Of a DNA stretch of 64,000 bases, positions 21,028-28,473 are shown piece by piece. The stretch's first letter is position 1, and the number at the start of each line of letters is the position of its first letter. The position numbers and the translations under genes were made by a program. The DNA is from Candidatus Eiseniibacteriota bacterium (lineage in GTDB: Bacteria; Eisenbacteria; RBG-16-71-46), in contig JACOSV010000007.1 of NCBI GenBank assembly GCA_016178725.1, positions 1 through 64,000 on the forward strand. Direction: 5' to 3'. Under the pieces are notes generated by a model. The model was not told where the DNA came from. It saw only the letters and a program-made list of their open reading frames with translations, and made no database searches.

Positions 21028-21056
21028 ACGCTAGGCGAGCGACGAGGGAGGGTCAA
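21028..21056 (-). promoter_or_regulatory. promoter TTGACC-N17-TAGCGT for the S9 peptidase pair
   Basis: Minus-strand -35 TTGACC (21056-21051), exact 17-bp spacer, -10 TAGCGT (21033-21028). The start near 21021 gives a leader of about 33 nt that includes GGAG before the ATG at 20988. Confidence 0.65.
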
Positions 21057-21139
21057 CCGGCGCGCCGACCGGCGCGGGTGGGGCGCCGCTCAACGCGGCG
21101 GGTGTTCGGTGCGACGACGCGCGGCGGGCGGCGCGGCGC

Positions 21140-22666
21140 TCAACGCTGGGCGAGAACGAGGCGCAGCTGATGCCGCGCGCCCGTCTCGCACTTGAACCCG
21201 GCCATCGCCTCGCGCGAGACGATGTCGAAGCTCTGCGATCCGAGGCTCGTGATCTTGAGCCGCTGCGGTCCGCACGGCGCGGGCGGCAGGTGGAACGCGC
21301 GCGGCGAACCCATGAAGAGCTCGACCGTGTCGGCGATGGCGGGATACCAGATGAGCGACACGGCGACGCGCTGGCGCGAGGCGAGCGGACGCTCGCCGCG
21401 CACCTCGATCGTGCCCTCGATGCGGCAACCGCAGGTATCGGCGGCCGGTGTCTCGGTCGCGGCGGCGACCGGCGGCGATGCCGCGGCCGACGACGGATTG
21501 CGGATCAGGAGCGGCGCCGCCCGCGCGCGCGCCTCGCCTTCGGGCGAGGGGAAGATGCGCGGGCCGCCGGTGCGCGCGACCGGCCCGGACGGCACGGCGG
21601 CGTGCGACGACGGCGGCGGATCGGCCGGCTCGGGGAGCGTGCGCGGCGGATCCACGCGCACCGTGTCGCGGCTCGCGACCACGGCGCGGCGCGGCGTCGC
21701 GCGACCGCGATGCTCGGCGCGCGACGGATTGCCGGCGAGATGTTCGAGCACGCGCACGGGCGGGGCGGGCGTCGTGTCGGCGGCGCCGGCCATGAGATGC
21801 ACCTCGTTCTGGATCGCGTCCCAGCGCGACTTGTGCGCCTCGCGCTCGGCCGCGAGCAGACGCTCGGCCTCGCGTTCGGCTTCCTTGCGCTCCTTCGCTT
21901 CGCGACGCAGCCGATCCGCTTCCTCGCGGTCGCGCTGGTGCGACTCGGCGAGCGCGCGTGCGGCATCGCCGCCCGATGGCGCGGGCGTGGGTGCCGGCGT
22001 GGGCGCGGGCGGTTTGGGCTCCGGCGCGGACGGCGCGGGCGCGGACTTCTCCGGCGCGGGCGCGGGCGCCTGCGCGGGCGACTCGGCCGGCCTGACCGCC
22101 GTCGGCGCGATCCCCGCGAGCGCCACGCGATCGATCGCGTTGAGATCGGGCGCGGGCGGCGGATCGTCGGGCCGGCCGTGCTCGGCGAAGAAGTTCAGCG
22201 GCCCGAGGCCCGAGGCGTCGCCGTCGGACATCAGGGCGCGCGCGAGCGCCGACGTGACGCGCGGCTGGTTCGTCCGGATCTCGCAGCGCACCACGCCGTC
22301 GTCGCCGCTGGCGAGCCGCATCTCGATGCCCGCTTCGGCGTCGCCGCCCGGCACCGTGATCTTCCAGCCATGGAGCGCCGCCCGCACGTGGAGCGAGAGC
22401 GGATGCTTCGCGAGATCCGCCGGCGTCCCGAGCGCGACGCGCAGCTCGTACTGGCCCGAGGGATCCGACTGCGCGTTCGCCTTGCGATCGCCGCTCACCG
22501 CGACGCGCACGTCCGGGATCGGCCAGTTCTCGCCGTCGGTGATGCGGCCGCGCAGGATCAGTGTCTTCTTGTCGCCCGGCGCGGCGTGCGCATCGCCCGC
22601 AGCCGCCACGCCGAGCGCGAGCAGGGCGAGGCATGAGGCCGAGAATGCGATGACGCGCGGGATCAT
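21140..22666 (-). CDS. secreted Pro/Ala-rich protein with carboxypeptidase-regulatory-like N-terminal region, unknown function
   Basis: 508 aa from the ATG at 22666, which begins a good signal peptide (MIPRVIAFSASCLALLALGVAAAGDAHA). Residues about 35-110 (LILRGRITDGENWPIPDVRVAVSGD, PSGQYELRV) resemble a carboxypeptidase-regulatory/transthyretin-like beta sandwich. Then come a Pro/Ala linker (PAPTPAPTPAPS), a charged coiled coil of about 55 residues (ESHQRDREEADRLRREAKERKEAEREAERLL), a low-complexity stretch, and a final domain (CGCRIEGTIEVRGERPL ... CGPQRLKITSLGSQSFDIVSRE) that may be a second sandwich. I do not recognise the whole protein. An envelope location is likely. Confidence 0.65.
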   Translation of the reverse strand: MIPRVIAFSASCLALLALGVAAAGDAHAAPGDKKTLILRGRITDGENWPIPDVRVAVSGDRKANAQSDPSGQYELRVALGTPADLAKHPLSLHVRAALHGWKITVPGGDAEAGIEMRLASGDDGVVRCEIRTNQPRVTSALARALMSDGDASGLGPLNFFAEHGRPDDPPPAPDLNAIDRVALAGIAPTAVRPAESPAQAPAPAPEKSAPAPSAPEPKPPAPTPAPTPAPSGGDAARALAESHQRDREEADRLRREAKERKEAEREAERLLAAEREAHKSRWDAIQNEVHLMAGAADTTPAPPVRVLEHLAGNPSRAEHRGRATPRRAVVASRDTVRVDPPRTLPEPADPPPSSHAAVPSGPVARTGGPRIFPSPEGEARARAAPLLIRNPSSAAASPPVAAATETPAADTCGCRIEGTIEVRGERPLASRQRVAVSLIWYPAIADTVELFMGSPRAFHLPPAPCGPQRLKITSLGSQSFDIVSREAMAGFKCETGARHQLRLVLAQR

Positions 22667-22683
22667 GGAGAGACGCCGGATCG

Positions 22684-22717
22684 TGGGGGTCGTGCGGCTC
22701 GAACGACCCCCATTATA
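22684..22717 (-). promoter_or_regulatory. consensus -10 TATAAT followed by a perfect 10-bp inverted repeat
   Basis: On the minus strand TATAAT (22717-22712) is followed at once by GGGGGTCGT-N9-ACGACCCCC; the arms are 22703-22712 and 22684-22693. Transcription of the 22666 gene would start within the palindrome, so this is either a repressor operator at +1 or a 5' stem-loop. No convincing -35 is present, and no U-tract follows the hairpin, which argues against a terminator for the M20 gene upstream. Confidence 0.6.
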
Positions 22718-22745
22718 GCAGCGCCGGCAGCGGCCCGGCGTGCGA

Positions 22746-24116
22746 TCACGTCGTCCGCGCCAACTCCTCGTAGAGGTACGCCACGCTCTTCGTGCCGCCG
22801 TGATACGAGGTGAGCGAGATCTTCTCGTTCGGCGAATGGACCTGATCGTCGTCGAGGCCGAACCCGATGAGGATCGACGGCAGGTCGTGCGTCTCCTGGA
22901 ACGTCGCCATGACCGGGATCGAGCCGCCCTCGCGGATGTAGACCGGCGGCTTGGTCCACGCACGCTTGAGCGCGCGGCGCGCCGCCTCGAGCATGGGATG
23001 GTCCGGCGAGGTGAGGAACGGCGGCGCCGAGTGCAAGTCCTTCACCTTGACCGTGACGCCCGAGGGCGCGATGCGCTTCACGTGCGCCTCGAACGCCTTG
23101 AAGATCGCCGCCGGATCCTGATCGGGCACGAGTCGCATGCTCACCTTCGCCGCGGCGAACGACGGCAGCACGGTCTTGCTGCCCTCGCCGGTGTAGCCGC
23201 TCCACATGCCGTTCACGTCGAGCGTCGGGCGCACGGTCGTGCGCTCGAGGGTGTTGAATCCCTTTTCGCCCCACGCGATCGGCGCGCCGCTCTCGGCGAT
23301 GAAGCCTTTCTCGTCGAACGGGAGCGCGTTGAGCGCGCGTTGCTCGTCGGCGGTCAGCGCGCGCACCTGGTCGTAGAAGCCGGGCACCGTCGCGCGGCCT
23401 TCGGCGTCCTGAAGTCCGGCGATGATCGCGGCGAGCGCGTTGGCGGGATTGCGCACCGCGCCGCCGAAGTGGCCCGAGTGGAGATCTTTCACCGGTCCGA
23501 CCACTTCGATCTGCGTGTAGCAGATGCCGCGCAGGCCGATCGTGAGCGCCGGCTGGTCGGGGCCGAGCATCGCCGTGTCGCTGACGACGATCACGTCGGC
23601 GTCGAGCTGCTTCCGGCGATCGCGCAGGAACTTCGCGAGGTTCTCGCTGCCGACCTCCTCCTCGCCCTCGATCACGACCTTGAGGTTCACGGGCAGCTTC
23701 CCGTTCACCTTCATGTGCGCCTCGATCGCCTTGAGGTGCATGTAGACCTGGCCCTTGTCATCCACCGCGCCGCGCGCATAGAGCTTGCCGTCGCGCAGCG
23801 TCGGCTCGAACGGCGGCGTCTGCCACAGCTCGAGCGGATCGGGCGGCTGGACGTCGTAGTGCCCGTAGAGCAGCGCCGTCGGCTTGCCCGACGCGCCGAG
23901 CCACTCCGCGTACACGACCGGATGCCCAGCCGTCGGCACCACCTCGACGCGCGTCATGCCGAGCGACTTCAGATGATCGGCGATGAACGCGGCGCAGCGC
24001 GCGCAGTCCTGCTTGTGCTCGGCCTTGGCGCTCACGCTCGGAATACGGAGCGCGGCCTTCAGGTCTTCGACGAAGCGGTCGCGATGCTGCTCGAGATACG
24101 TGGTGAGGGCGTCCAT
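22746..24116 (-). CDS. M20-family metallopeptidase (dipeptidase)
   Basis: 456 aa from the ATG at 24116. Metal-binding motifs are intact: YGHYDVQPPDP (first His and Asp), ARGAVDDKGQ (bridging Asp), VVIEGEEEVGS (catalytic and metal Glu) and VVSDTAMLG. The dimerisation domain includes KDLHSGHFGG. The last metal His is in LTSYHGGTKS. It is close to the CNDP/PepV-like dipeptidase branch in which the active site is a di-zinc centre. No signal peptide, so cytoplasmic peptide breakdown is likely. It would complement the S9 exopeptidases nearby. Confidence 0.94.
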   Translation of the reverse strand: MDALTTYLEQHRDRFVEDLKAALRIPSVSAKAEHKQDCARCAAFIADHLKSLGMTRVEVVPTAGHPVVYAEWLGASGKPTALLYGHYDVQPPDPLELWQTPPFEPTLRDGKLYARGAVDDKGQVYMHLKAIEAHMKVNGKLPVNLKVVIEGEEEVGSENLAKFLRDRRKQLDADVIVVSDTAMLGPDQPALTIGLRGICYTQIEVVGPVKDLHSGHFGGAVRNPANALAAIIAGLQDAEGRATVPGFYDQVRALTADEQRALNALPFDEKGFIAESGAPIAWGEKGFNTLERTTVRPTLDVNGMWSGYTGEGSKTVLPSFAAAKVSMRLVPDQDPAAIFKAFEAHVKRIAPSGVTVKVKDLHSAPPFLTSPDHPMLEAARRALKRAWTKPPVYIREGGSIPVMATFQETHDLPSILIGFGLDDDQVHSPNEKISLTSYHGGTKSVAYLYEELARTT

Positions 24117-24225
24117 CGGGACTCCGAGGTGGGCGTGGATCGCGTGGATCGAATGGGGCGCGGGAATGTAGCACCCGCGGCGGCCCGCCCGCGAGCGCAT
24201 CGGCCCGGCGAGGTGAACGGGATCA

Positions 24226-24636
24226 TCAGCCCGGCGGCGCGATCTCGTCGCGGTACGCGATGCGCCCGGTCGCGATCAGCAGGCCGAGGCAACCGGTCAG
24301 ACCGCACGCGGCGGCGTAGAGCAGCATCAGCGGGATCCGCTGGGCGCGCACGCGGTCGACGTTGTTGAAGCGCAACGTCACGTCGCCGATCGCCAGCGTG
24401 CTCGTGTCGGCGTCACCGGCGATCCGCACCTGCCCGGCCTGCAGGAGCGCGGCGAGCGGCTTGCCGCGCGCATAGATCACGACGCGGTCGGCGCCCTGGG
24501 CGAGCGGCACGCGCATGGCGAACGGCGTCCACCAGATGTCGCTCCTGCGATGGAACTCGGTGTAGATCGCGACCGCGGCGATCAGGAACCAGGTGAAGCT
24601 CATCAGCGTGAACATCATGCGCATGCGTGCGGGCAT
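24226..24636 (-). CDS. small two-helix membrane protein, unknown function
   Basis: 136 aa from the ATG at 24636, fixed by GGAGG 5 nt upstream. One hydrophobic helix lies near the N terminus (MMFTLMSFTWFLIAAVAIYTEF) and one near the C terminus (IPLMLLYAAACGLTGCLGLLIATG), with a soluble segment of about 60 residues between them (RVVIYARGKPLAALLQAGQVRI). The arrangement resembles DUF3592-like membrane proteins but I cannot confirm a family. It lies 109 bp upstream of the M20 gene in the same direction. Confidence 0.65.
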   Translation of the reverse strand: MPARMRMMFTLMSFTWFLIAAVAIYTEFHRRSDIWWTPFAMRVPLAQGADRVVIYARGKPLAALLQAGQVRIAGDADTSTLAIGDVTLRFNNVDRVRAQRIPLMLLYAAACGLTGCLGLLIATGRIAYRDEIAPPG

Positions 24637-24720
24637 CAGGCCTCCGTCGTGAGCGGTGACGGAACATCGCGTTCGCACCCGCGAGCATGCCACCGGAGCG
24701 CGACGCCGACAACGATCTGC

Positions 24721-24726
24721 TACGGT
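24721..24726 (+). promoter_or_regulatory. -10 element TACGGT, leaderless start of the ACT protein
   Basis: TACGGT ends 9 nt before the ATG at 24736 and no Shine-Dalgarno sequence is present, which favours 24736 over the internal ATG at 24766. No -35 consensus is seen. Confidence 0.35.
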
Positions 24727-24735
24727 CCGCCCGCC

Positions 24736-25158
24736 ATGCGCGCCGCGCGTCGAACCCTGCGGGTGATGCCGGAACGCCTCGCGATCTGCCGGCTCGATCC
24801 CGCCGCGCCGTTTCCGGCGTGGGTGCTGCACGAAGGCGCGGCGCTGTTCTCGGTCACGCGCACGCCGGACGAGACCTCGATCGTCTGCGCCGAGGACGAC
24901 GTGCCGCCCGCGGTCGTGCGGGTCGAGCGCGGCTGGCGCGCGCTCGCGGTCGCCGGACCGATTCCGTTCGACGCGGTCGGCGTCATCGCGTCGATCACCG
25001 AGCCGCTCGCCGCGCACGGCGTGCCGGTGTTCGTGATCTCGACCTACGACACCGACCTCGTGCTCGTGCGCGCCGTCGATCTGCCGCGCGCGATCGAAGC
25101 GCTGCGGCCCGGGTTCACGATCGAGGATCCGGCGGCCCCGCCGTCCGCCTTCGCCTAG
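24736..25158 (+). CDS. ACT-domain protein (ACT_7 / CASTOR-like)
   Basis: 140 aa. The core LAICRLDPAAPFPAWVLHEG, FSVTRTPDETSIVCAEDD and FVISTYDTDLVLVRAVD matches the tandem-ACT family in which two ACT folds bind an amino-acid ligand (relatives of eukaryotic CASTOR arginine sensors). It probably binds a small amino-acid effector; the target is unknown. Its TAG stop shares one CTAG with the TAG of the convergent methyltransferase gene. Start is 24736 or 24766; see the -10 element. Confidence 0.85.
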   Translation: MRAARRTLRVMPERLAICRLDPAAPFPAWVLHEGAALFSVTRTPDETSIVCAEDDVPPAVVRVERGWRALAVAGPIPFDAVGVIASITEPLAAHGVPVFVISTYDTDLVLVRAVDLPRAIEALRPGFTIEDPAAPPSAFA

Positions 25159-25943
25159 CTCGTCCGCGTCGCGGTGATCACGACGCGCGGCAGCTCGAAG
25201 CGCACGTCGTCGCCGTCCGGCCGCACGCGCAGGTAGTCGCGCGTCTTCGCCGGAGCGTCGAGCAGCATCCGACGGCACTGCTCCGCGACGGCGCTCGATG
25301 CGCCGCTCCGCGCCAGCCAGTCGAGCAGCGAGCGCCCTTCGGGGATCTCGACGACGTAGTCGTCCACCGCGTCCACGCGCAGGCCCGCGTCGGCGAAGAA
25401 CCCGCGCCACTCGCGCGCGCTGTAGTTCCGCACGGTGGTCGGATCGTGCAGCGTGTCGAGCCGGTTGAGGAACACGTCGATCTCGGGATCGTCGGGCACC
25501 GTGCCGTCGGCGATGCCGATGCGGCCGCCACGCGCGAGCACGCGTGCCATCTCTGCGACCGCGCGACCGATGTCGGCGAAGTGGTGCGGGCAGGCGCGCG
25601 ACGTGACGAGCGCGAAGCGGCGATCGCCGAACGGCAGCCGGTGGACGTCGCCGCACACGCCGGCGACGTTCGTCACCTCGGCGCGCCGCGCCGCGAGCCG
25701 TGCGGCGTGGAGCATCTCGGGCGCGAGGTCGAATGCGACCGCGTGCGCGACGTATGGCGCGAACGCGACCGCGACCGGCCCGGGGCCGCTCCCCACGTCG
25801 AGCAGCCACTCGTCCGCGACCGGCTGCATGCGCTCGATCAGGATGTGGCGCGTGGCGCCTTCGGCGTGCGCCTTGCTCACCGCGTACAGGCGGGCGTGCT
25901 CGCCGAACTGGCGCGCGATCTCGCCGGGGCGCGGAGCGCCCAT
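25155..25943 (-). CDS. class I SAM-dependent methyltransferase
   Basis: 262 aa. Motif I LLDVGSGPGPVAVAF, motif II region AVAFDLAPEML, post-motif LPFGDRRFALVTSRACPHHFADIGRAVAEMARVLARGGRIGIAD. It fits the UbiE/arsenite-methyltransferase-like Methyltransf_11 group; substrate unknown. ATG at 25943, with an alternative GTG at 25949 overlapping the upstream stop (GTGA). It is the fourth gene of the KorA-KorB-sulfur oxygenase operon, which might suggest a thiol or quinone substrate, but this is speculation. Confidence 0.85.
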   Translation of the reverse strand: MGAPRPGEIARQFGEHARLYAVSKAHAEGATRHILIERMQPVADEWLLDVGSGPGPVAVAFAPYVAHAVAFDLAPEMLHAARLAARRAEVTNVAGVCGDVHRLPFGDRRFALVTSRACPHHFADIGRAVAEMARVLARGGRIGIADGTVPDDPEIDVFLNRLDTLHDPTTVRNYSAREWRGFFADAGLRVDAVDDYVVEIPEGRSLLDWLARSGASSAVAEQCRRMLLDAPAKTRDYLRVRPDGDDVRFELPRVVITATRTS

Positions 25944-25945
25944 GG

Positions 25946-27328
25946 TCACGCGCCGACGGGCGCGGCGACGATGCCGGGCAGCCCGGCGCGGCGATACGCG
26001 TCCATGCCGCCGTTGACGCTGGCGACGCGCGCGAAGCCGAGACGCTCGAGCACGCTCGCGGCGATGGCGCTGCGATAGCCGCTCGCGCACGTCACCGCCC
26101 ACGCCGCGCCACGGTCGAGCTCGCCCGCGCGTTCGATGAGCTGGGCGAGCGGCACGTGCGTCGCGCCGTCGAGGTGCGCCTCCTCCCACTCGCGCGCGCG
26201 GCGCACGTCGAGCACGCGGTGGCCGCCGGCGGCGAGCGCGCCGACCTCGAGCGACGGGGTCGCGCGCACCGCGAGCCCCACCGCGCGCCATGCGTCCATC
26301 CCGCCCGCGAGCGTCCCGATCACGCGCTCGTAGCCGACGCGCGCGAGCCGCACCACCGCCTCTTCGCTCCGCGCCGGATTGGCGATCAGGAGGATCGGCT
26401 GCTCGGGGCCGAGCAGCGTGCCGACCCACGACGCGTACTGGCCGTCGAGGCTCACGTGCAGCGCGTCGCGCACGTGGCCCGCCGCCCATGCGTCGGACGG
26501 ACGCGCGTCGAGGATCACCGCACCGCCCTCGCGCGTCGCGGCGGCGAACGCGGCCGGCGCCAGCGCCGGCGGCATCGGCCGCTCGGCGTCGAGCGCGGGG
26601 CCGGCGCGGTTCAGGTCGCGCGAGTAGAGGTAGTAGCGCGGCGTCTCGGGCACGTCGCGCGTCACGTCGGCGACGAACGCCTCGCGCGTCATCGGCTTGA
26701 GCGCGGCGTTCATCGCCCGCTCGCGCCCGATCGTGCTCCACGTGTCCTTGCTGATGTTGCGCCCGCACAGCGAGCCCGCGCCGTGCGCCGGATAGACGCG
26801 CGTCTCGTCCGGGAGCCGCAGCAGCTTGCCGTGGAGACTGTCGTACATCAGGCCGGCGAGATCGGCGACCGGCAGGCGCGAGGAGAGGATGTCCACGCGG
26901 CCGACGTCGCCGACGAACAGCGTGTCGCCGGTCAGGACCGCCCACGGCTTCGCGTCGTCATCGTGCTCGAAGACGAGGAACGAGAGGCTCTCGGGCGTGT
27001 GCCCGGGCGTCTCGATCGCGCGGATGCGCACGCCGCCGATCCGGATCTCGTCGCCGTCGCGGAGCGCGCGGTGCGGATAGCCCGCCTCGGCCTGCGCGCC
27101 GACGCCGATCGTCGCGCCGGTGCGCGCCGCGAGCTCGCGGTGACCCGAGACGAAGTCGGCGTGGAGGTGCGTCTCGAGCACCCAGGTGACGCGCGAGCCG
27201 TGCGCCTCGGCCTCGTCCAGATACATCTGCACGTCGCGCGAGGGATCGACGACCACGGCCTCGCCGCCGTCGCCGATCAGGTACGACGCGTGCGCGAGGC
27301 AGCCGACGTAGAACTGGCGGAAATGCAT
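25946..27328 (-). CDS. persulfide-dioxygenase-like MBL-fold hydrolase fused to two rhodanese domains
   Basis: 460 aa. Residues 1-240: metallo-beta-lactamase fold with THLHADFVSGH, a TPGHTPES loop and GDTLFVGDVGRVD, matching ETHE1-type glutathione-persulfide dioxygenases (mononuclear Fe). Residues about 265-355: first rhodanese repeat (VILDARPSDAWAAGHVRDALHV) without an active-site Cys (LIANP at that place). Residues about 365-455: second rhodanese with the active Cys in CASGYRS. The domain order matches bacterial PDO-rhodanese fusions that oxidise sulfane sulfur to sulfite. It begins 29 bp after korB ends. Confidence 0.9.
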   Translation of the reverse strand: MHFRQFYVGCLAHASYLIGDGGEAVVVDPSRDVQMYLDEAEAHGSRVTWVLETHLHADFVSGHRELAARTGATIGVGAQAEAGYPHRALRDGDEIRIGGVRIRAIETPGHTPESLSFLVFEHDDDAKPWAVLTGDTLFVGDVGRVDILSSRLPVADLAGLMYDSLHGKLLRLPDETRVYPAHGAGSLCGRNISKDTWSTIGRERAMNAALKPMTREAFVADVTRDVPETPRYYLYSRDLNRAGPALDAERPMPPALAPAAFAAATREGGAVILDARPSDAWAAGHVRDALHVSLDGQYASWVGTLLGPEQPILLIANPARSEEAVVRLARVGYERVIGTLAGGMDAWRAVGLAVRATPSLEVGALAAGGHRVLDVRRAREWEEAHLDGATHVPLAQLIERAGELDRGAAWAVTCASGYRSAIAASVLERLGFARVASVNGGMDAYRRAGLPGIVAAPVGA

Positions 27329-27357
27329 GCGTGCCCCCGGGGGCCTGCCGCGGACTG

Positions 27358-28473
27358 CTATCCCCCGCCCGCGGGCGCGGTGCCGCGGCCGGTCTTCAGC
27401 TGCTCCATCACCTCGTCGAGCACCGCCTTCGGCGGGCGCACCTGCTCGAGCGGGAGCGTCGCGAGCGGCGCGTCGATGAGCTTGAGCTCGTCGTCGAACG
27501 CGATCAGCGCGGGCTCGGCGTAGAGCAGCCCGGTGACGAGCTTCTGCTCCCTGCGCGCCTCGTGGATCGCGGCGAGCGCACGCTCGCGGCTGGTCGGGTC
27601 GTAGTCCTCGGCCAGCTTCTTGAGATAGATGTGCGAGCCGTCGGGCATCTCGACCTCGCGCGTGGTGCCGGGCGCGTAGTCCACGGTGATGTCCTCGTAG
27701 TACGGCACGAACTCGATGTCGTGGAGCGGCGCGTCGTGCTCCTTCACGTGCGCGTACGACTTGGTCGAGCCTTCGTGGTCCGCGAACGTCACGCATGGGC
27801 TGATCACGTCGAGCACCGCCGTGCCCTTGTGCGCGAACGCGGCGCGCAGCAGCGGCCGCAGCTGCTTCTGATCGCCCGAGAACGAGCGCGCCACGAATCC
27901 GCAGCCGAGCTCGATCGCGAGCGCGCAGCAGTCGATCGGCATCAGGTCGTTGGCGGCGCCGCCCTTCATCGTGCTGCCGACGTCGGCGGTGGCCGAGAAC
28001 TGGCCCTTGGTCAGCCCGTACACGCCGTTGTTCTCGATGATGTACACGACCGGCACGTTGCGTCGCACCATGTGGCAGAACTGGCCGAGGCCGATGCTCG
28101 CCGTGTCGCCGTCGCCGGAGACGCCGATGAGCAGCAGCTCGTTGTTGGCGACGCGCACGCCGGTGGCGATGCTCGGCATCCGCCCGTGCACGGCGTTGAA
28201 TCCGTGCGAGCGGCTCATGAAGTACGCGGGCGTCTTGCTCGAGCAGCCGATGCCGGAGAGCTTGGCGACGCGGTGCGGCTCGAGGCCGGCGTCGTACGCC
28301 GCCTGGATGATCGCGGCGGTGATCGCGTTGTGCCCGCAGCCGGGGCAGAGCGTGCTCTTCGAACCGTCGTAGTCGGCGCGCGTGAGGCCGATCCGGTTGG
28401 TGTTGGCGGGCGGCGCTCCGGCTGCCGGCGCGCGCGTCTGGCCGCGCGTCACGTCGCTCGATGCCCCACTCAT
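27358..28473 (-). CDS. korB: 2-oxoacid:ferredoxin oxidoreductase beta subunit
   Basis: 371 aa. The TPP-binding beta subunit. CPGCGHN near residue 43, GIGCSS and ISPCVTFADH supply the four Cys expected for the [4Fe-4S] cluster. The TPP motif runs from GVSGDGDTASIG to IIENNGVYGLTKGQ. Length is that of KorB/2-oxoglutarate-type enzymes rather than pyruvate enzymes, though substrate is not certain. Its ATG overlaps the korA stop (ATGA), giving a coupled pair. The enzyme makes acyl-CoA while reducing ferredoxin; the adrenodoxin-reductase-type gene at 31451-32887 could exchange those electrons with NADP. Confidence 0.95.
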   Translation of the reverse strand: MSGASSDVTRGQTRAPAAGAPPANTNRIGLTRADYDGSKSTLCPGCGHNAITAAIIQAAYDAGLEPHRVAKLSGIGCSSKTPAYFMSRSHGFNAVHGRMPSIATGVRVANNELLLIGVSGDGDTASIGLGQFCHMVRRNVPVVYIIENNGVYGLTKGQFSATADVGSTMKGGAANDLMPIDCCALAIELGCGFVARSFSGDQKQLRPLLRAAFAHKGTAVLDVISPCVTFADHEGSTKSYAHVKEHDAPLHDIEFVPYYEDITVDYAPGTTREVEMPDGSHIYLKKLAEDYDPTSRERALAAIHEARREQKLVTGLLYAEPALIAFDDELKLIDAPLATLPLEQVRPPKAVLDEVMEQLKTGRGTAPAGGG

